Source of the DNA: JAEUJM01 sp044221555
Lineage (GTDB): Bacteria > Actinomycetota > Acidimicrobiia > Acidimicrobiales > DATDAH01
DNA length: 64,000 nucleotides
Direction: 5' to 3'
NCBI GenBank assembly: GCA_044221555.1
Contig: JBGAOY010000001.1
Coordinates: 186,001 to 250,000 of the forward strand
Shown here one piece after another: positions 1-8,912 of this stretch; position 1 is the first letter of the stretch, and each line of letters begins with the position of its first letter. The notes beneath the pieces were generated by a model that was given only the letters and a program-made list of their open reading frames with translations, searched no databases and was not told the DNA's origin. A program made the position numbers and the translations under genes.

Positions 1-1
1 C

Positions 2-496
2 GGTGCCGCGGTAGCCGTCGCCCTGGTGGGCGGAGGCTTCGCCTTCGCCCAGTCGGCGCCCGAGACCGGTGCGGCCGTCGCCGAGGTGGCCGCGGCCAAC
101 TCGGTGGACAGCGCCGCGATCATCAACGGCAGCGTCACCGGCACCGACATCGCCAACGGCACCGTCGGCCGCAACGACCTGAAGTCGAACGTCGTCCCCC
201 GCTGGGCCAAGGTGAACGCCGGCATCGCCACCGCTCTGCTGCGTGGGCGCGGGGTCGAGTCGGCCTTCCGCGCCTCGGCCGGTGTGTACCGGGTCTCGTT
301 CACCGACTCGGTGGCGAACTGCGGCTGGACCGCCACGTTGAACGACAACGGCAACGGCACCAGCACACCGGGCGAGCTCTCGGTCGAGAGCAGCGTCTCC
401 AACCCGACCGACCTGATCGTGCGCACGTACAACAGCGCGGGTGCGGTCGCCGACACGGGCGAGACCGACGGGTTCACCGTCACCGTCGACTGCTAG
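2..496 (+). CDS. Secreted protein, 5'-truncated by the window edge
   Basis: The reading frame is open from base 2, so the true start lies upstream of the window. The visible part begins with a hydrophobic Ala/Val/Leu/Gly stretch ending in an Ala-Gln-Ser-Ala sequence, which looks like the end of a signal peptide. It continues with a short S-V-x-G-T-D-I-x-N-G-T-V type repeat and a C-terminal beta-rich domain with two cysteines (NCGW and the final VDC). This arrangement is common in secreted hypothetical proteins of actinobacteria. The molecular function is unknown. A strong hairpin follows the stop codon. Confidence 0.7.
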   Translation, partial: GAAVAVALVGGGFAFAQSAPETGAAVAEVAAANSVDSAAIINGSVTGTDIANGTVGRNDLKSNVVPRWAKVNAGIATALLRGRGVESAFRASAGVYRVSFTDSVANCGWTATLNDNGNGTSTPGELSVESSVSNPTDLIVRTYNSAGAVADTGETDGFTVTVDC

Positions 497-511
497 GAGC
501 CCCGTTCGGCG

Positions 512-552
512 CCGTGTGCGCCTCGCCCCGCGTCGGGGCGGGGCGCACACGG
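512..552 (+). terminator. Strong hairpin terminator
   Basis: A 19-bp stem (512-530 pairing with 534-552, one G-U wobble) closes on a 3-base loop, 15 bases after the stop of the secreted-protein gene and upstream of the next start. There is no T-run after the stem, as is usual for high-GC actinobacterial terminators. Confidence 0.75.
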
Positions 553-584
553 TGTGGCACCCCCCGGCGCTCTACCATCGGCCG

Positions 585-1820
585 ATGACCACCGAGCACT
601 TTCCCGCCACGGGCGTCTCCACCGAGGAATTGCTGGCCGAGGTCCGGGCCATGCGGGGCGGCGACCTCGACTGGCGGGGCGGCAAGGCGTTCAGCCTCGT
701 CTACAACGTCGCCGACGAGGGCCTCGAGCACGTGCTGCACGAGGTCGCCACCGCCTTCCTGCACGAGAACGCGCTGAACCCGTTCGCGTTCCCCAGCCTG
801 CTGCAGATGGAGCAGGAGATCGTGGCCATGGCCGCCGACCTGCTGGGTGGACCACAGCGAGCCGGCGCGCTCACGTCCGGCGGCACCGAGAGCATCTTCC
901 TCGCGGTGCAGACGGCGCGTGAGCACGCCCGCCACGGGCGGGGCATCGCCGAGCCGCAGATCATCACCGCCAACACCGCCCACCCGGCGTTCGCCAAGGC
1001 GTGCCACTACCTCGACATCGAGCGGGTCGTGGTCGATGTCGGGGACGACCTGCGGCTCGACCCGGCCGATGTCGAGGCGGCCATCGGGGCGCGCACCGCC
1101 CTGATCGTGGGCTCGGCACCCTGCTACCCGTACGGGGTCATCGATCCCATCGCCGACCTGGCCGCGTTGGCCTCCGATCGAGGGGTGCTGTGCCACGTCG
1201 ATGCCTGCCTCGGCGGGTGGCTGCTGCCGTTCTGGGAGAGCATCGGCGAGACCGTGCCGCCGTGGGACCTGCGGGTGCCAGGGGTGACCTCGCTGTCGGC
1301 CGACGTGCACAAGTACGGCTACACCTTCAAGGGCGCGTCGGTGCTGCTCTACCAGTCGCGTGACCTGCTGGAGCGACAGTTCTTCCTGTTCGACGAGTGG
1401 CCCGGCGGGCTCTACGGCTCGGCCACGGCCGCAGGGACCCGGCCCGCCGCCCCCATCGCCGGCGCCTGGGCGGCGATCCGCTTCCTGGGCCGCCCGGGGT
1501 ACGAGCGACTGGCCCGCACCGTCCGCGACACCACCCGTGCCTTCCAGGAGGGAATCGCCGCCATCGACGGACTCACCGTCACCGGCGACCCCGATCTGTC
1601 CGTCTTCGAGTTCTCGTCGGCCACCGGCGACATCGCCGCGATCGGTGACGCCATGGACGACAAGGGCTGGAAGTTGGACCGCCAGCAGGGCGGGCTGCAC
1701 GTGATGGTCTCGCCGGGCCATGCCGCAGTGACCGAGCGGTTCCTCGCCGACCTGGCCGAGGCCGTCGCCCACCACGGCGAGTCACGCGGCACCGACGCGG
1801 TGTACGGGGGCATCGTCTGA
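585..1820 (+). CDS. PLP-dependent lyase/decarboxylase, sphingosine-1-phosphate lyase-like
   Basis: A 411-residue fold-type I PLP enzyme of the group II decarboxylase / sphingosine-phosphate lyase branch. Visible motifs are the cofactor phosphate-binding TSGGTES (about residues 98-104), the Asp that contacts the pyridine ring in HVDACLGG (Asp206), and the Schiff-base lysine in DVHKYGY (Lys243). The HKYGY form with a following T-F-K-G is typical of S1P-lyase homologues rather than glutamate decarboxylase. The substrate in this organism cannot be told from sequence; a phosphorylated long-chain base or an amino acid are both possible. The ATG at 585 is chosen because homology to the family begins there and upstream codons fall in the terminator hairpin. 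The mobA-like gene follows almost immediately. Confidence 0.8.
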   Translation: MTTEHFPATGVSTEELLAEVRAMRGGDLDWRGGKAFSLVYNVADEGLEHVLHEVATAFLHENALNPFAFPSLLQMEQEIVAMAADLLGGPQRAGALTSGGTESIFLAVQTAREHARHGRGIAEPQIITANTAHPAFAKACHYLDIERVVVDVGDDLRLDPADVEAAIGARTALIVGSAPCYPYGVIDPIADLAALASDRGVLCHVDACLGGWLLPFWESIGETVPPWDLRVPGVTSLSADVHKYGYTFKGASVLLYQSRDLLERQFFLFDEWPGGLYGSATAAGTRPAAPIAGAWAAIRFLGRPGYERLARTVRDTTRAFQEGIAAIDGLTVTGDPDLSVFEFSSATGDIAAIGDAMDDKGWKLDRQQGGLHVMVSPGHAAVTERFLADLAEAVAHHGESRGTDAVYGGIV

Positions 1821-1834
1821 GCTTCTCGGGCGCG

Positions 1835-2383
1835 GTGCTCACGGGTGGGGCCAGCCGCCGCATGGGCCGCGACAAGGCCTTGCTGGTGGTCGACGGGCAG
1901 GCCCTGGCGGCGACGGCCGCCCGAGCGCTCACCCGAGCGGGGGCGGCAGAGGTCTTCTGCGTCGGTGGCGACGAGGCGGCGCTCGTCGCGCTGGGGCTCA
2001 CCGTGGTGGCCGATCGTCACCCGGGGGAGGGCCCGCTGGGCGGGCTGGTCACCGCGTTGCGCCACGCCCGGGAGGACCTGGTGGTGGTGCTCTCGTGCGA
2101 TCTCCCGGCGGCGTCGCCCCGGGCCGTCGAGGCCGTCGTCCGTGCGCTGCGCTCCGAGCCGGGGTCGGCGCTGGCCGTCCCCGTCCAGGACGGGCGCCGC
2201 CAGTTCCTGCACGGGGCCTATCGCCGTCGGTCACTGCCGGACTGGGAGGCCGCCTTCGCGTCCGGCGAGCGGTCGCTGCACCGGCCTGCGTCGCGGCTGT
2301 CCGTCGTCGAGGTCGCGGGCCTGGACCCGGCGTGGCTGCACGACGCCGACGCGCCCGAGGATCTGCCCGACCCGCCGGGGTGA
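1835..2383 (+). CDS. mobA: MobA-like molybdenum cofactor nucleotidyltransferase
   Basis: About 182 residues with the nucleotidyltransferase signature LTGGASRRMGRDKA at the N terminus and a metal-binding Asp in the SCDLP motif near residue 90. This is the MobA/IspD-like Rossmann fold that transfers GMP (or CMP) to molybdopterin. Length is normal for short actinobacterial MobA proteins. The start is uncertain: the GTG at 1835 leaves only one residue before the LTGG motif, while a CTG at 1817 overlapping the previous stop would add a short beta-strand (SFSGAV) usual in the family. Related NTP transferases cannot be excluded because no other Moco genes are in the window. Confidence 0.72.
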   Translation: MLTGGASRRMGRDKALLVVDGQALAATAARALTRAGAAEVFCVGGDEAALVALGLTVVADRHPGEGPLGGLVTALRHAREDLVVVLSCDLPAASPRAVEAVVRALRSEPGSALAVPVQDGRRQFLHGAYRRRSLPDWEAAFASGERSLHRPASRLSVVEVAGLDPAWLHDADAPEDLPDPPG

Positions 2384-2426
2384 CCGGTACGCTCGGCCCC
2401 ACCCAGACGAGCACCAGGAGGCGCCC

Positions 2427-2750
2427 GTGGACCCGCAGGTACCCGAGATCGACGTCGAGGCATTGGCCCAGCAGCGAGAGGTGCCGCTGGTCGACGTGCG
2501 CGAGGTCGCCGAGTACCAGGAGTTCCACGTGCCGGGCGCTCAGCTCCTGCCGCTCAGCGAGCTCACCGAGCGGGTGGCCGAGCTCCCGTCCGACGGGCAG
2601 GTGTTCCTGATCTGTCGCACCGGCGCCCGCAGCCATCGGGCCGCCGAGTACCTGCGCCAGCAGGGCATCGACGCGGTGAACGTGGCCGGCGGCAGCGTCG
2701 CGTGGGTCGAGGCGGGCCATCCCGTGGCCTCGGGCCTCGAGCCGGGCTGA
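2427..2750 (+). CDS. Single-domain rhodanese-like sulfurtransferase
   Basis: A 107-residue single rhodanese domain. It shows the VDVREVAEYQEFHVPGA strand-helix motif (about residues 22-38) and an active-site loop CRTGARS with the catalytic cysteine near residue 69, followed by the GGSVAW element typical of GlpE/PspE-like proteins. It would carry a persulfide sulfur; the acceptor is unknown. The GTG start at 2427 is well supported by AGGAGG at 2416-2421. It lies between the mobA-like gene and RNase D in the same orientation, with 10 bases to the next start. Confidence 0.88.
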   Translation: MDPQVPEIDVEALAQQREVPLVDVREVAEYQEFHVPGAQLLPLSELTERVAELPSDGQVFLICRTGARSHRAAEYLRQQGIDAVNVAGGSVAWVEAGHPVASGLEPG

Positions 2751-2760
2751 GGTCCGGCGC

Positions 2761-3927
2761 GTGGCCGACCCCCCGCTGGAGCTCGTCGACGACGAGGCGG
2801 CGTGGCGTGAGATCCTCGATCAGCTCGTGGACGAGCCCCGGTACGGCGTCGACACCGAGTTCCATCGTGAGCGCACCTACTTCCCCAAGTTGGCGCTGGT
2901 GCAGATCGTGTGGCGGGGCGGCATCGTCCTCATCGACCCCCTTGCCGTCGACCTGGGCCCGATGGCCAAGATCCTGGAGGGCCCCGGGACCGCGGTGATG
3001 CACGCCGCGGGCCAGGACCTCGAGGTGTTGCACCACGCCTGCGGTGCGGTTCCCTCCCGGCTGTTCGACACCCAGCTGGCGGCCGGGTTCGTGGGCATGT
3101 CGTCACCGTCCCTGGCGTCGCTGGTCGAGCGTGAGCTGGGCGAGAAGCTGGAGAAGGGCGATCGCCTCACCGACTGGCTGCGCCGGCCGCTGTCGGCCGA
3201 CCAGCGCCGGTACGCCGCGCTCGACGTGGCGCACCTCTTCGCCCTGCAGGACCAGCTCACCGAGCAGCTGGCCGAGGCGGGTCGGGTCGAATGGGCCGCG
3301 ACGGAGTGCGAACGCCTGCGCACCAGCAACCCGTGGGACCGCGACCCGGCCGAGGCGTGGCGCCGCATCAAGGAGGTCCGACAGCTCCGCGGCCGGGCAC
3401 TGGCGGTGGCCCAGTCGCTCGCCGCGTGGCGGGAGCGCCGGGCCGCGGCCATCGACCAGCCGGTCCGGTTCGTGATGCCGGACCTGGGCATCGTCGGCGT
3501 GGCCCAACGGGCACCGCGCACGATCGACGAGCTGCGCAAGGTGCGCGGCATCGACGATCGCCACACCCGTGGCGCCGCGGCCGAAGGGATACTGGCGGCG
3601 GTGGCCGAGGGCCTGGAGCGCCCACCACCGCCCCCGCGCACCGACCTGCCCGGGGAGCTGGCGCGCGAGCTGCGGCCCGCGGTGGGGCTGGTGTCAGCCT
3701 GGGTGAGCCAGTTGGCCCGCGACCTGCGGATCGACACCGCCATCCTCGCCACCCGCGCCGACCTCGAGGCCCTGCTTCGGGGCGACCCCGATGCCCGGCT
3801 GGCCCATGGCTGGCGGGCCGAGGTGGCCGGCGGTCCCATTCGGCAGTTGGTGGACGGGCGGGCGGCGCTGGCCTTCGACGGCAAGGGCGGGCTGCTCCTC
3901 GAGCGGCGCTCCAACCAACCCCTGTAG
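2761..3927 (+). CDS. rnd: Ribonuclease D (3'-5' exoribonuclease)
   Basis: A 388-residue DEDD-family exonuclease acting on the 3' ends of tRNA and other stable RNAs. Exo motifs are visible: DTEFHRERTYFPKL (Asp31/Glu33), the AAGQDLEVL motif with the second Asp near residue 83, and Y-x3-D in RYAALDVAHL near residue 155. An HRDC domain follows (about 200-285), including the stretch RAPRTIDELRKVRGID. Length and domain order are those of actinobacterial RNase D. The GTG at 2761 is used; it starts 10 bases after the rhodanese stop, so the genes are probably co-transcribed. Confidence 0.9.
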   Translation: MADPPLELVDDEAAWREILDQLVDEPRYGVDTEFHRERTYFPKLALVQIVWRGGIVLIDPLAVDLGPMAKILEGPGTAVMHAAGQDLEVLHHACGAVPSRLFDTQLAAGFVGMSSPSLASLVERELGEKLEKGDRLTDWLRRPLSADQRRYAALDVAHLFALQDQLTEQLAEAGRVEWAATECERLRTSNPWDRDPAEAWRRIKEVRQLRGRALAVAQSLAAWRERRAAAIDQPVRFVMPDLGIVGVAQRAPRTIDELRKVRGIDDRHTRGAAAEGILAAVAEGLERPPPPPRTDLPGELARELRPAVGLVSAWVSQLARDLRIDTAILATRADLEALLRGDPDARLAHGWRAEVAGGPIRQLVDGRAALAFDGKGGLLLERRSNQPL

Positions 3928-4042
3928 ACGGGCCGTGTCTGCCCGACCGGCCGAACCGCAGGCCCGGTGACCGGGGAGGGCGAGGGGCGCTGGCGTCGGC
4001 CGAGTGCGAAGAGACGCACCCTCCGGGCGAACAGGTCCCCGC

Positions 4043-4327
4043 TCAGCGTCCGAGCACGGCGCCGGCCGACACGATAAGGCCGAGCAGCAGCGCCACCAGG
4101 GCGAAGCGCCGATCGCCCTTGCGGAGCCAGCGCCGGGCCAGCCAGCCCAGGCGGATCAAGGGCACGGCGACCAGCACGGCCACCATCGCCACGCCCAGCG
4201 CGGTGCCGAGGCGGCCGGGCATGACCAGCGCGGCGACGGCCACCGCGAACGCCGTCGTCACACCCACCCGCAGGAAGCGGGCCAGGCGACGCTGGCGGTC
4301 GGCGCGTGGGTCGAGGGGTGCGCTCAC
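4043..4327 (-). CDS. Small membrane protein
   Basis: A 94-residue protein with a basic N terminus (RADRQRRLARFLR) and about three hydrophobic segments (roughly residues 22-36, 42-60 and 74-91), separated by the positively charged RRWLRKGDRR loop. Its GTG start overlaps the stop of the upstream TauE/SafE-type gene by four bases (GTGA), so translation is likely coupled. Function unknown; the coupling suggests an accessory role for that transporter. Confidence 0.68.
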   Translation of the reverse strand: MSAPLDPRADRQRRLARFLRVGVTTAFAVAVAALVMPGRLGTALGVAMVAVLVAVPLIRLGWLARRWLRKGDRRFALVALLLGLIVSAGAVLGR

Positions 4328-5145
4328 GATCGAGCGAAGAGGATGATCGACACGGTGGCCAGTAGGGCGCTGATGGCCAGTCGAACCAGCGGTGCCGGCA
4401 GGCGGCGCTGCGCGAGCACACCGACCGTGCCGCCGAGCAGGCCGCCGACCACCACCGCCGCGCCCGCGTCGACGTCGAGGCGGCCCTGGGTGGCGAAGAT
4501 CACCAGGCCGGTGGCCGCGGTGAAGCCGGTGGTGAACGTGGAGGTGGCCGCCGACACCTTGACCGGCACGTGCATGATCTCGCTCATGATCGGCGTCTTG
4601 ATGAACCCGCCGCTCACGCCGGACAGGCCCGACACCAGGCCCGCTCCCACCATGGCCAGCAGACCCGCGGGCACCCGACGGGCCGCGTACGGGACGACCC
4701 CACCGGGTGCCTGGTAGGCGCCTGAGAGGGTGCCGGGCCACTCGCCTGCGACCTCGGCGTCGAACGTCGGCTGGGGGAGGTTGCGCATGCCCTTGCGGAG
4801 GCCCGCAGCCAGGGCCGACGACAGGGCCACGGCGGCGAGGATGCGGCTGAGGGTCGAGGCGGACAGCGAATCGGACAGCAGGGCACCCCCGAGCACGCCG
4901 AGGCTGGCCGTGGTCTCCATGGTGACCCCGAGACGGTGGTGCACGAGCCCGGCCTCGAGCTGTGGGACCGCCGCGGCCAACGACCCGGCCCCTGCCGAGA
5001 GCAGCCCGAGCGGTGCCGCCAACGCCGGCTCCGCCCCCAGGAGCACCAGGACCGGCACCAGGAGCACGGCGCCGCCCAGCCCGCCGAGGGCCCCCAGGCC
5101 CGCGGCGAAGAAGCTCAAACCGACCAGCGCGGCCTCCGGCGGCAT
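4324..5145 (-). CDS. TauE/SafE (TSUP) family membrane transporter
   Basis: A 273-residue polytopic protein with about 7-8 hydrophobic helices. It shows two copies of the glycine-rich TSUP motif: GLGALGGLGGAVLLVPVLVL near residues 17-36 and VSGLSGVSGGFIKTPIM in the second half. Members export or import sulfite, sulfonates, sulfoacetate or other small organic anions; the substrate here cannot be read from sequence. The ATG at 5145 is preferred because it starts just before the first helix, and lies directly after the alpha-glucosidase stop (5147). The C-terminal overlap with the small membrane protein gene suggests a two-gene coupled unit. Confidence 0.85.
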   Translation of the reverse strand: MPPEAALVGLSFFAAGLGALGGLGGAVLLVPVLVLLGAEPALAAPLGLLSAGAGSLAAAVPQLEAGLVHHRLGVTMETTASLGVLGGALLSDSLSASTLSRILAAVALSSALAAGLRKGMRNLPQPTFDAEVAGEWPGTLSGAYQAPGGVVPYAARRVPAGLLAMVGAGLVSGLSGVSGGFIKTPIMSEIMHVPVKVSAATSTFTTGFTAATGLVIFATQGRLDVDAGAAVVVGGLLGGTVGVLAQRRLPAPLVRLAISALLATVSIILFARS

Positions 5146-5146
5146 G

Positions 5147-6685
5147 TCAGCGCGTCGGATCGACCACGACGGCCTGGTCCGGCGCCAGCGAACCGGCGAA
5201 CGGAAGGCCCTCCGCATGGCCGTCGGAGGACACCACCACCGCACCGGTGACCGCGGACGGTCGTTCGGTGCCGGTGAAGTTGACCAGCACCACGCGCCGG
5301 TCGCCGTCGGGTGCCGTGCGCTCGAACCCCAGCACGCCGGGGTCGGTGTCGAGGGGCTGCCAGCTGCCCAGGTGGAGCGCGGTCGACCGGCGGCGCTCGG
5401 CGAGCAGCCGCCGGTACAGGTGCAGGATCGAGTCGGGGTCGGACGCCTCGGACTCGACGCTGTGCGGCACGGGATCAGGAGGCCAGGGCAGCCAGGGCTC
5501 GGCGTCGGCCCAGCCGTGCGGGGGGCGCGCCGTCCACGGGATGGGTGCCCGGCAGCCGTCGCGGCCTCCGGGGTCGACCCGCCGATCCTCGGGGACGTCG
5601 GCGTCCTCGAGCCCGAGCTCCTCGCCGGCGTAGAGGAACGGGGTGCCCCGCAGCGTCAGGAGCAGCACGGCCGCGGCCCGCGCCCGCGCCTCGGTGCCGT
5701 AACGGGTGCGGTGGCGACGGTTGTCGTGGTTGGACAGCACCCAGGTGGGCCACGCACCTCGGGGCCCGTGCTCGGCCTCGGCCCTGCGGATCTGGTCGAG
5801 CCAGGCGTCGCGCTCCCACGGGCAGTAGAGCGGTGGGAAGTTGAACGCGAGGTGCAGGCCGTCGTTCTGGCCGTAGTACTCCGCGACCAGCCGGGTGTCG
5901 AGCAGGTACACCTCGCCCACCATCATCCGGTCGTCCGGGTAGCCGTCGAGCAGGCGGCGCAGGTCGCGAAGGATCGCGTGGGTGCGAGGGTCGTGGTTGA
6001 GCGCCGAGTGGGGGATGGGCACCAGATCGGCCGGGTCGTCGGGCAGGGCCGGGTCCTTGCCGAGGGCGTGGACCACGTCGATGCGGAGGCCGTCGACCCC
6101 GCGGTCGAGCCAGAAGCGCACCACGTCGTGCATCGCCTCACGTACGTCAGGGTTGCCCCAATTCAGGTCGGGCTGGGCCGGGAGGAACAGCCGCAGGTAC
6201 CACTGACCGGTTGCGTCGTCGAAGGTCCACGCCGGCCCGCCGCCCCAGGTCTCGACCCAGTTGTTCGGCGGGCCACCGTCGGGAGCGGGGTCGCGCCACA
6301 CGTACCAGTCGCGCTTCGGGTTGTCGCGGCTCGAGCGGGACTCGACGAACCACGGGTGCTGGTCCGAGGTGTGGTTCGGCACCCAGTCGATGATCACCCG
6401 CACCCCGCGGGCGTGGGCCGCGGCCACCAGGGCGTCGAAGTCGGCCAGCGTGCCGAACAGCGGGTCGACATCGCAGTAGTCGGACACGTCGTAGCCGAAG
6501 TCGGCCATCGGCGAGCGGTAGAACGGTGAGAGCCAGATGGCGTCGACGCCGAGCCACACCAGGTGGTCGAGGTGGGCGAGGACACCCGGGAGGTCGCCCA
6601 CGCCGTCCCCGTCGGTGTCCGCGAACGATCGTGGGTATATCTGGTACACCACCGCTGATTTCCACCACGGGACGCCGCCGGTCAT
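5147..6685 (-). CDS. GH13 alpha-glucosidase (oligo-1,6-glucosidase/maltase type)
   Basis: A 512-residue cytoplasmic glycoside hydrolase of family 13; no signal peptide is visible. The calcium-binding loop is present (DTDGDGVGDL, residues 23-32), as are the catalytic residues: nucleophile Asp203 in GLRIDVV, acid/base Glu258 in MVGEVYLL and transition-state Asp321 in SNHDNRR. The second conserved region DWVPNHTSD is near residues 100-108. The motifs fit subfamilies that hydrolyse maltose, isomaltose or trehalose-related oligosaccharides; the exact linkage is not decidable. The ATG at 6685 gives the usual N terminus WWKSAVVYQIYPRSF. It begins a minus-strand group with the TSUP transporter and small membrane protein. 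Confidence 0.9.
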   Translation of the reverse strand: MTGGVPWWKSAVVYQIYPRSFADTDGDGVGDLPGVLAHLDHLVWLGVDAIWLSPFYRSPMADFGYDVSDYCDVDPLFGTLADFDALVAAAHARGVRVIIDWVPNHTSDQHPWFVESRSSRDNPKRDWYVWRDPAPDGGPPNNWVETWGGGPAWTFDDATGQWYLRLFLPAQPDLNWGNPDVREAMHDVVRFWLDRGVDGLRIDVVHALGKDPALPDDPADLVPIPHSALNHDPRTHAILRDLRRLLDGYPDDRMMVGEVYLLDTRLVAEYYGQNDGLHLAFNFPPLYCPWERDAWLDQIRRAEAEHGPRGAWPTWVLSNHDNRRHRTRYGTEARARAAAVLLLTLRGTPFLYAGEELGLEDADVPEDRRVDPGGRDGCRAPIPWTARPPHGWADAEPWLPWPPDPVPHSVESEASDPDSILHLYRRLLAERRRSTALHLGSWQPLDTDPGVLGFERTAPDGDRRVVLVNFTGTERPSAVTGAVVVSSDGHAEGLPFAGSLAPDQAVVVDPTR

Positions 6686-6804
6686 CGGGCCGACTGTAGG
6701 GGGTGGGAGACGTTGGGGGAGGCGCTGGCGGCGATGCGTGGTCGCGGCGGTCGCAGGCGCTAGAGTAAATGGACCGAACAGCGGCCTCAATGGGGAGCTG
6801 GCCC

Positions 6805-7002
6805 GTGAAAAAGGGTCGACACCGTCGCTTCGAAGAAGCGCGAGCACTGAAGCGAACAGAGCTGGATTTCGATCGGCTACTCGATCTCAAAGACGAACAA
6901 CCCTGCGCGGAGTGCGGCGCAGATCCTGGTCATGACCACGCCTCGTGGTGCCTGGCCGAAGAAAACCGCGAAGACGACGACGGAGAGCTCTGGGTTCAGT
7001 GA
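6805..7002 (+). CDS. Small cysteine-containing protein, possible zinc binding
   Basis: About 65 residues: a basic N terminus (KKGRHRRFEEAR), a helix-like middle, then CAECGADPGHDHASWC and an acidic tail. Two close cysteines, a distal cysteine and two histidines could bind zinc. GTG at 6805 is chosen because GGGAG at 6792-6796 lies at proper distance and a possible -10 box (TAGAGT, 6761-6766) sits upstream; an ATG at 6769 would be an alternative start. Base composition is clearly lower in GC than neighbouring genes. Function unknown; it lies between the divergent alpha-glucosidase gene and typA. Confidence 0.6.
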   Translation: MKKGRHRRFEEARALKRTELDFDRLLDLKDEQPCAECGADPGHDHASWCLAEENREDDDGELWVQ

Positions 7003-7078
7003 GTTGAGTTGACCCGGCCCGGCCCCCACGGGGGCGGAGCCGTTCGTTGCATCTTCGTTCATCCGCGCCCGCACAACC

Positions 7079-8893
7079 ATGACTGCCACCTTCCGCAACG
7101 TCGCGCTCGTCGCCCACGTCGACCACGGCAAGACCACCCTCGTCGACGCCATGTTGCGCGCCACCGGTGTCTTCTCGGCCCACGAGAAGGTGACCGAGCG
7201 CGTGATGGACTCGGGTGACCAGGAGCGCGAGCGGGGCATCACGATCCTGGCCAAGGCCGCGTCGGTGGAGTGGAAGGGTGTGCGCATCAACCTGGTGGAC
7301 ACACCGGGCCACGCCGACTTCGGTGGCGAGGTCGAGCGGGCGCTCGCGCTGGTCGACGGCGTGGTGCTGCTGGTCGATGCCGCCGAGGGGCCACTGCCCC
7401 AGACGCGCTACGTGCTGTCGAAGGCACTGGCCGCCCACCTGCCCGCGGTCGTGGTGCTGAACAAGGTCGACCGGTCCGATGCCCGCACCGCCGAGGTGCT
7501 CGACGAGATCTACCAGCTGTTCTTCGACCTCGAGGCGGCCGACCACCACATCGAGTTCCCCATCGTCTCCACGATCGCCCGAGAGGGCCGCTCGATGGAG
7601 GGCGTGGGCCAGCCCGCCGAGGACGACGACCTCACCGCCCTGTTCGAGGCCATCGTGGCCACGGTGCCGGCGGCCACCGGCGATCCCGACGCCCCGCTGC
7701 AGGCCATCATCACCACGCTGGACGCCTCCGAGTACATGGGGCGCCTCGCCATCGGCCGCGTGATCCAGGGCACGCTCGACGCGAGCCGGCCGGTGACCCT
7801 GTTGGGCGACGTCGACGACGCACCCGTCACCCGCAAGGTGTCGCAGTTGATGGGCTTCGAGGGCGTCAGCCGGGTGGACGTCGAGCGGCGTGTCGCCGGC
7901 GACCTCTTCGTGATGGCCGGGTTCCCCGAGGTCGAGATCGGCGACACCATCGCCAGCCCCGAGCACCCGGTGGCGCTGCCACGGCTCGAGGTCGACGAGC
8001 CCGTTCTGCGCATGACCTTCGGCGTGAACACGTCGCCGCTGGCCGGCAAGGACGGCAAGTACCTCACCTCGCGCCATCTCATCGACCGGCTGGAGCGCGA
8101 GGTGCTCGGCAACGTGTCGATCAAGCTGGCCCCCACCGAGTCACCCGATCAGATCGACGTGGCCGGCCGTGGTGAGCTGCAGCTCGCGGTGCTCATCGAG
8201 GCCATGCGCCGCGAGGGCTTCGAGATGCAGGTCAGCCGCCCGGTCGTCGTCACCAAGGAGATCGACGGGCAGCTCCACGAGCCGCTCGAGCGGGGTGTGG
8301 TCGACGTGCCCGAGGAGTACGTCGGCACGGTCACCCAGGCCCTGGCCCCCCGCCGGGGGATCGTCTCCGACCTGCGCCCCGGCGACGCCGGTCGCAGCAT
8401 CCTCACCTTCGAGGCCCCCACCAGAGGCCTGCTCGGCTTCCGCTCGATGCTGCTCACCGCCACCCGCGGCACCGCCATGTTGCACCAGCACAACCACGGT
8501 TGGGTGCGCTGGGTGGGCGAGCTGCCCGGACGGCGCGGTGGCGCCATCCTCGCCGACCGCAGCGGCGTGGCCACCGCCTACGCGCTGGACAAGCTGCAGT
8601 CGCGTGGCGAGCTGTTCATCAAGCCCGGCGACGAGGTGTACGAGGGCATGGTGGTGGGGGAGAACTCCCGGGTCGACGACATGTCCGCCGACGTCACCCG
8701 GGCCAAGCAGAAGACGAACATCCGCACCCACGCCGCCGACGACGCCGTGAAGCTGCCGCCGCCCCGCGAGATCACCCTCGAGGTGGGCATCGAGCTGATC
8801 AAGGACGACGAGCTGGTCGAGGTCACGCCCAACAGCATCCGTCTCCGCAAGCGCCTCCTCGCCGAGGCCGATCGGCGGCGGGCCAGCCGCTAG
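7079..8893 (+). CDS. typA: TypA/BipA ribosome-associated GTPase
   Basis: A 604-residue translational GTPase of the TypA/BipA family, which binds 70S ribosomes and affects 50S assembly and stress adaptation. G motifs are visible: G1 AHVDHGKTTLVD (about 12-23), G2 with RGIT, G3 VDTPGHADFGGEVERAL, and G4 VLNKVDR. The C-terminal half has the TypA features EPLERGVVDVPEEYVG and GLLGFRSMLLTATRGTAMLHQ. Length is typical. The ATG at 7079 has no clear Shine-Dalgarno sequence. It is monocistronic as far as the context shows, followed by a direct repeat and a convergent minus-strand module. Confidence 0.95.
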   Translation: MTATFRNVALVAHVDHGKTTLVDAMLRATGVFSAHEKVTERVMDSGDQERERGITILAKAASVEWKGVRINLVDTPGHADFGGEVERALALVDGVVLLVDAAEGPLPQTRYVLSKALAAHLPAVVVLNKVDRSDARTAEVLDEIYQLFFDLEAADHHIEFPIVSTIAREGRSMEGVGQPAEDDDLTALFEAIVATVPAATGDPDAPLQAIITTLDASEYMGRLAIGRVIQGTLDASRPVTLLGDVDDAPVTRKVSQLMGFEGVSRVDVERRVAGDLFVMAGFPEVEIGDTIASPEHPVALPRLEVDEPVLRMTFGVNTSPLAGKDGKYLTSRHLIDRLEREVLGNVSIKLAPTESPDQIDVAGRGELQLAVLIEAMRREGFEMQVSRPVVVTKEIDGQLHEPLERGVVDVPEEYVGTVTQALAPRRGIVSDLRPGDAGRSILTFEAPTRGLLGFRSMLLTATRGTAMLHQHNHGWVRWVGELPGRRGGAILADRSGVATAYALDKLQSRGELFIKPGDEVYEGMVVGENSRVDDMSADVTRAKQKTNIRTHAADDAVKLPPPREITLEVGIELIKDDELVEVTPNSIRLRKRLLAEADRRRASR

Positions 8894-8912
8894 ACCGGCG
8901 CGCCTCGCGCTG

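Noticed and set aside
512..552. Perfect hairpin considered as a structured regulatory RNA for the PLP enzyme gene
   Set aside because: Position just after a stop codon and a simple long stem with a three-base loop fit a transcription terminator better.
480..1775. 431-codon minus-strand frame opposite the PLP enzyme
   Set aside because: Antisense shadow; the plus-strand protein has clear PLP motifs.
4730..6529. 599-codon plus-strand frame opposite the alpha-glucosidase and TSUP genes
   Set aside because: Shadow of two clearly conserved minus-strand genes.
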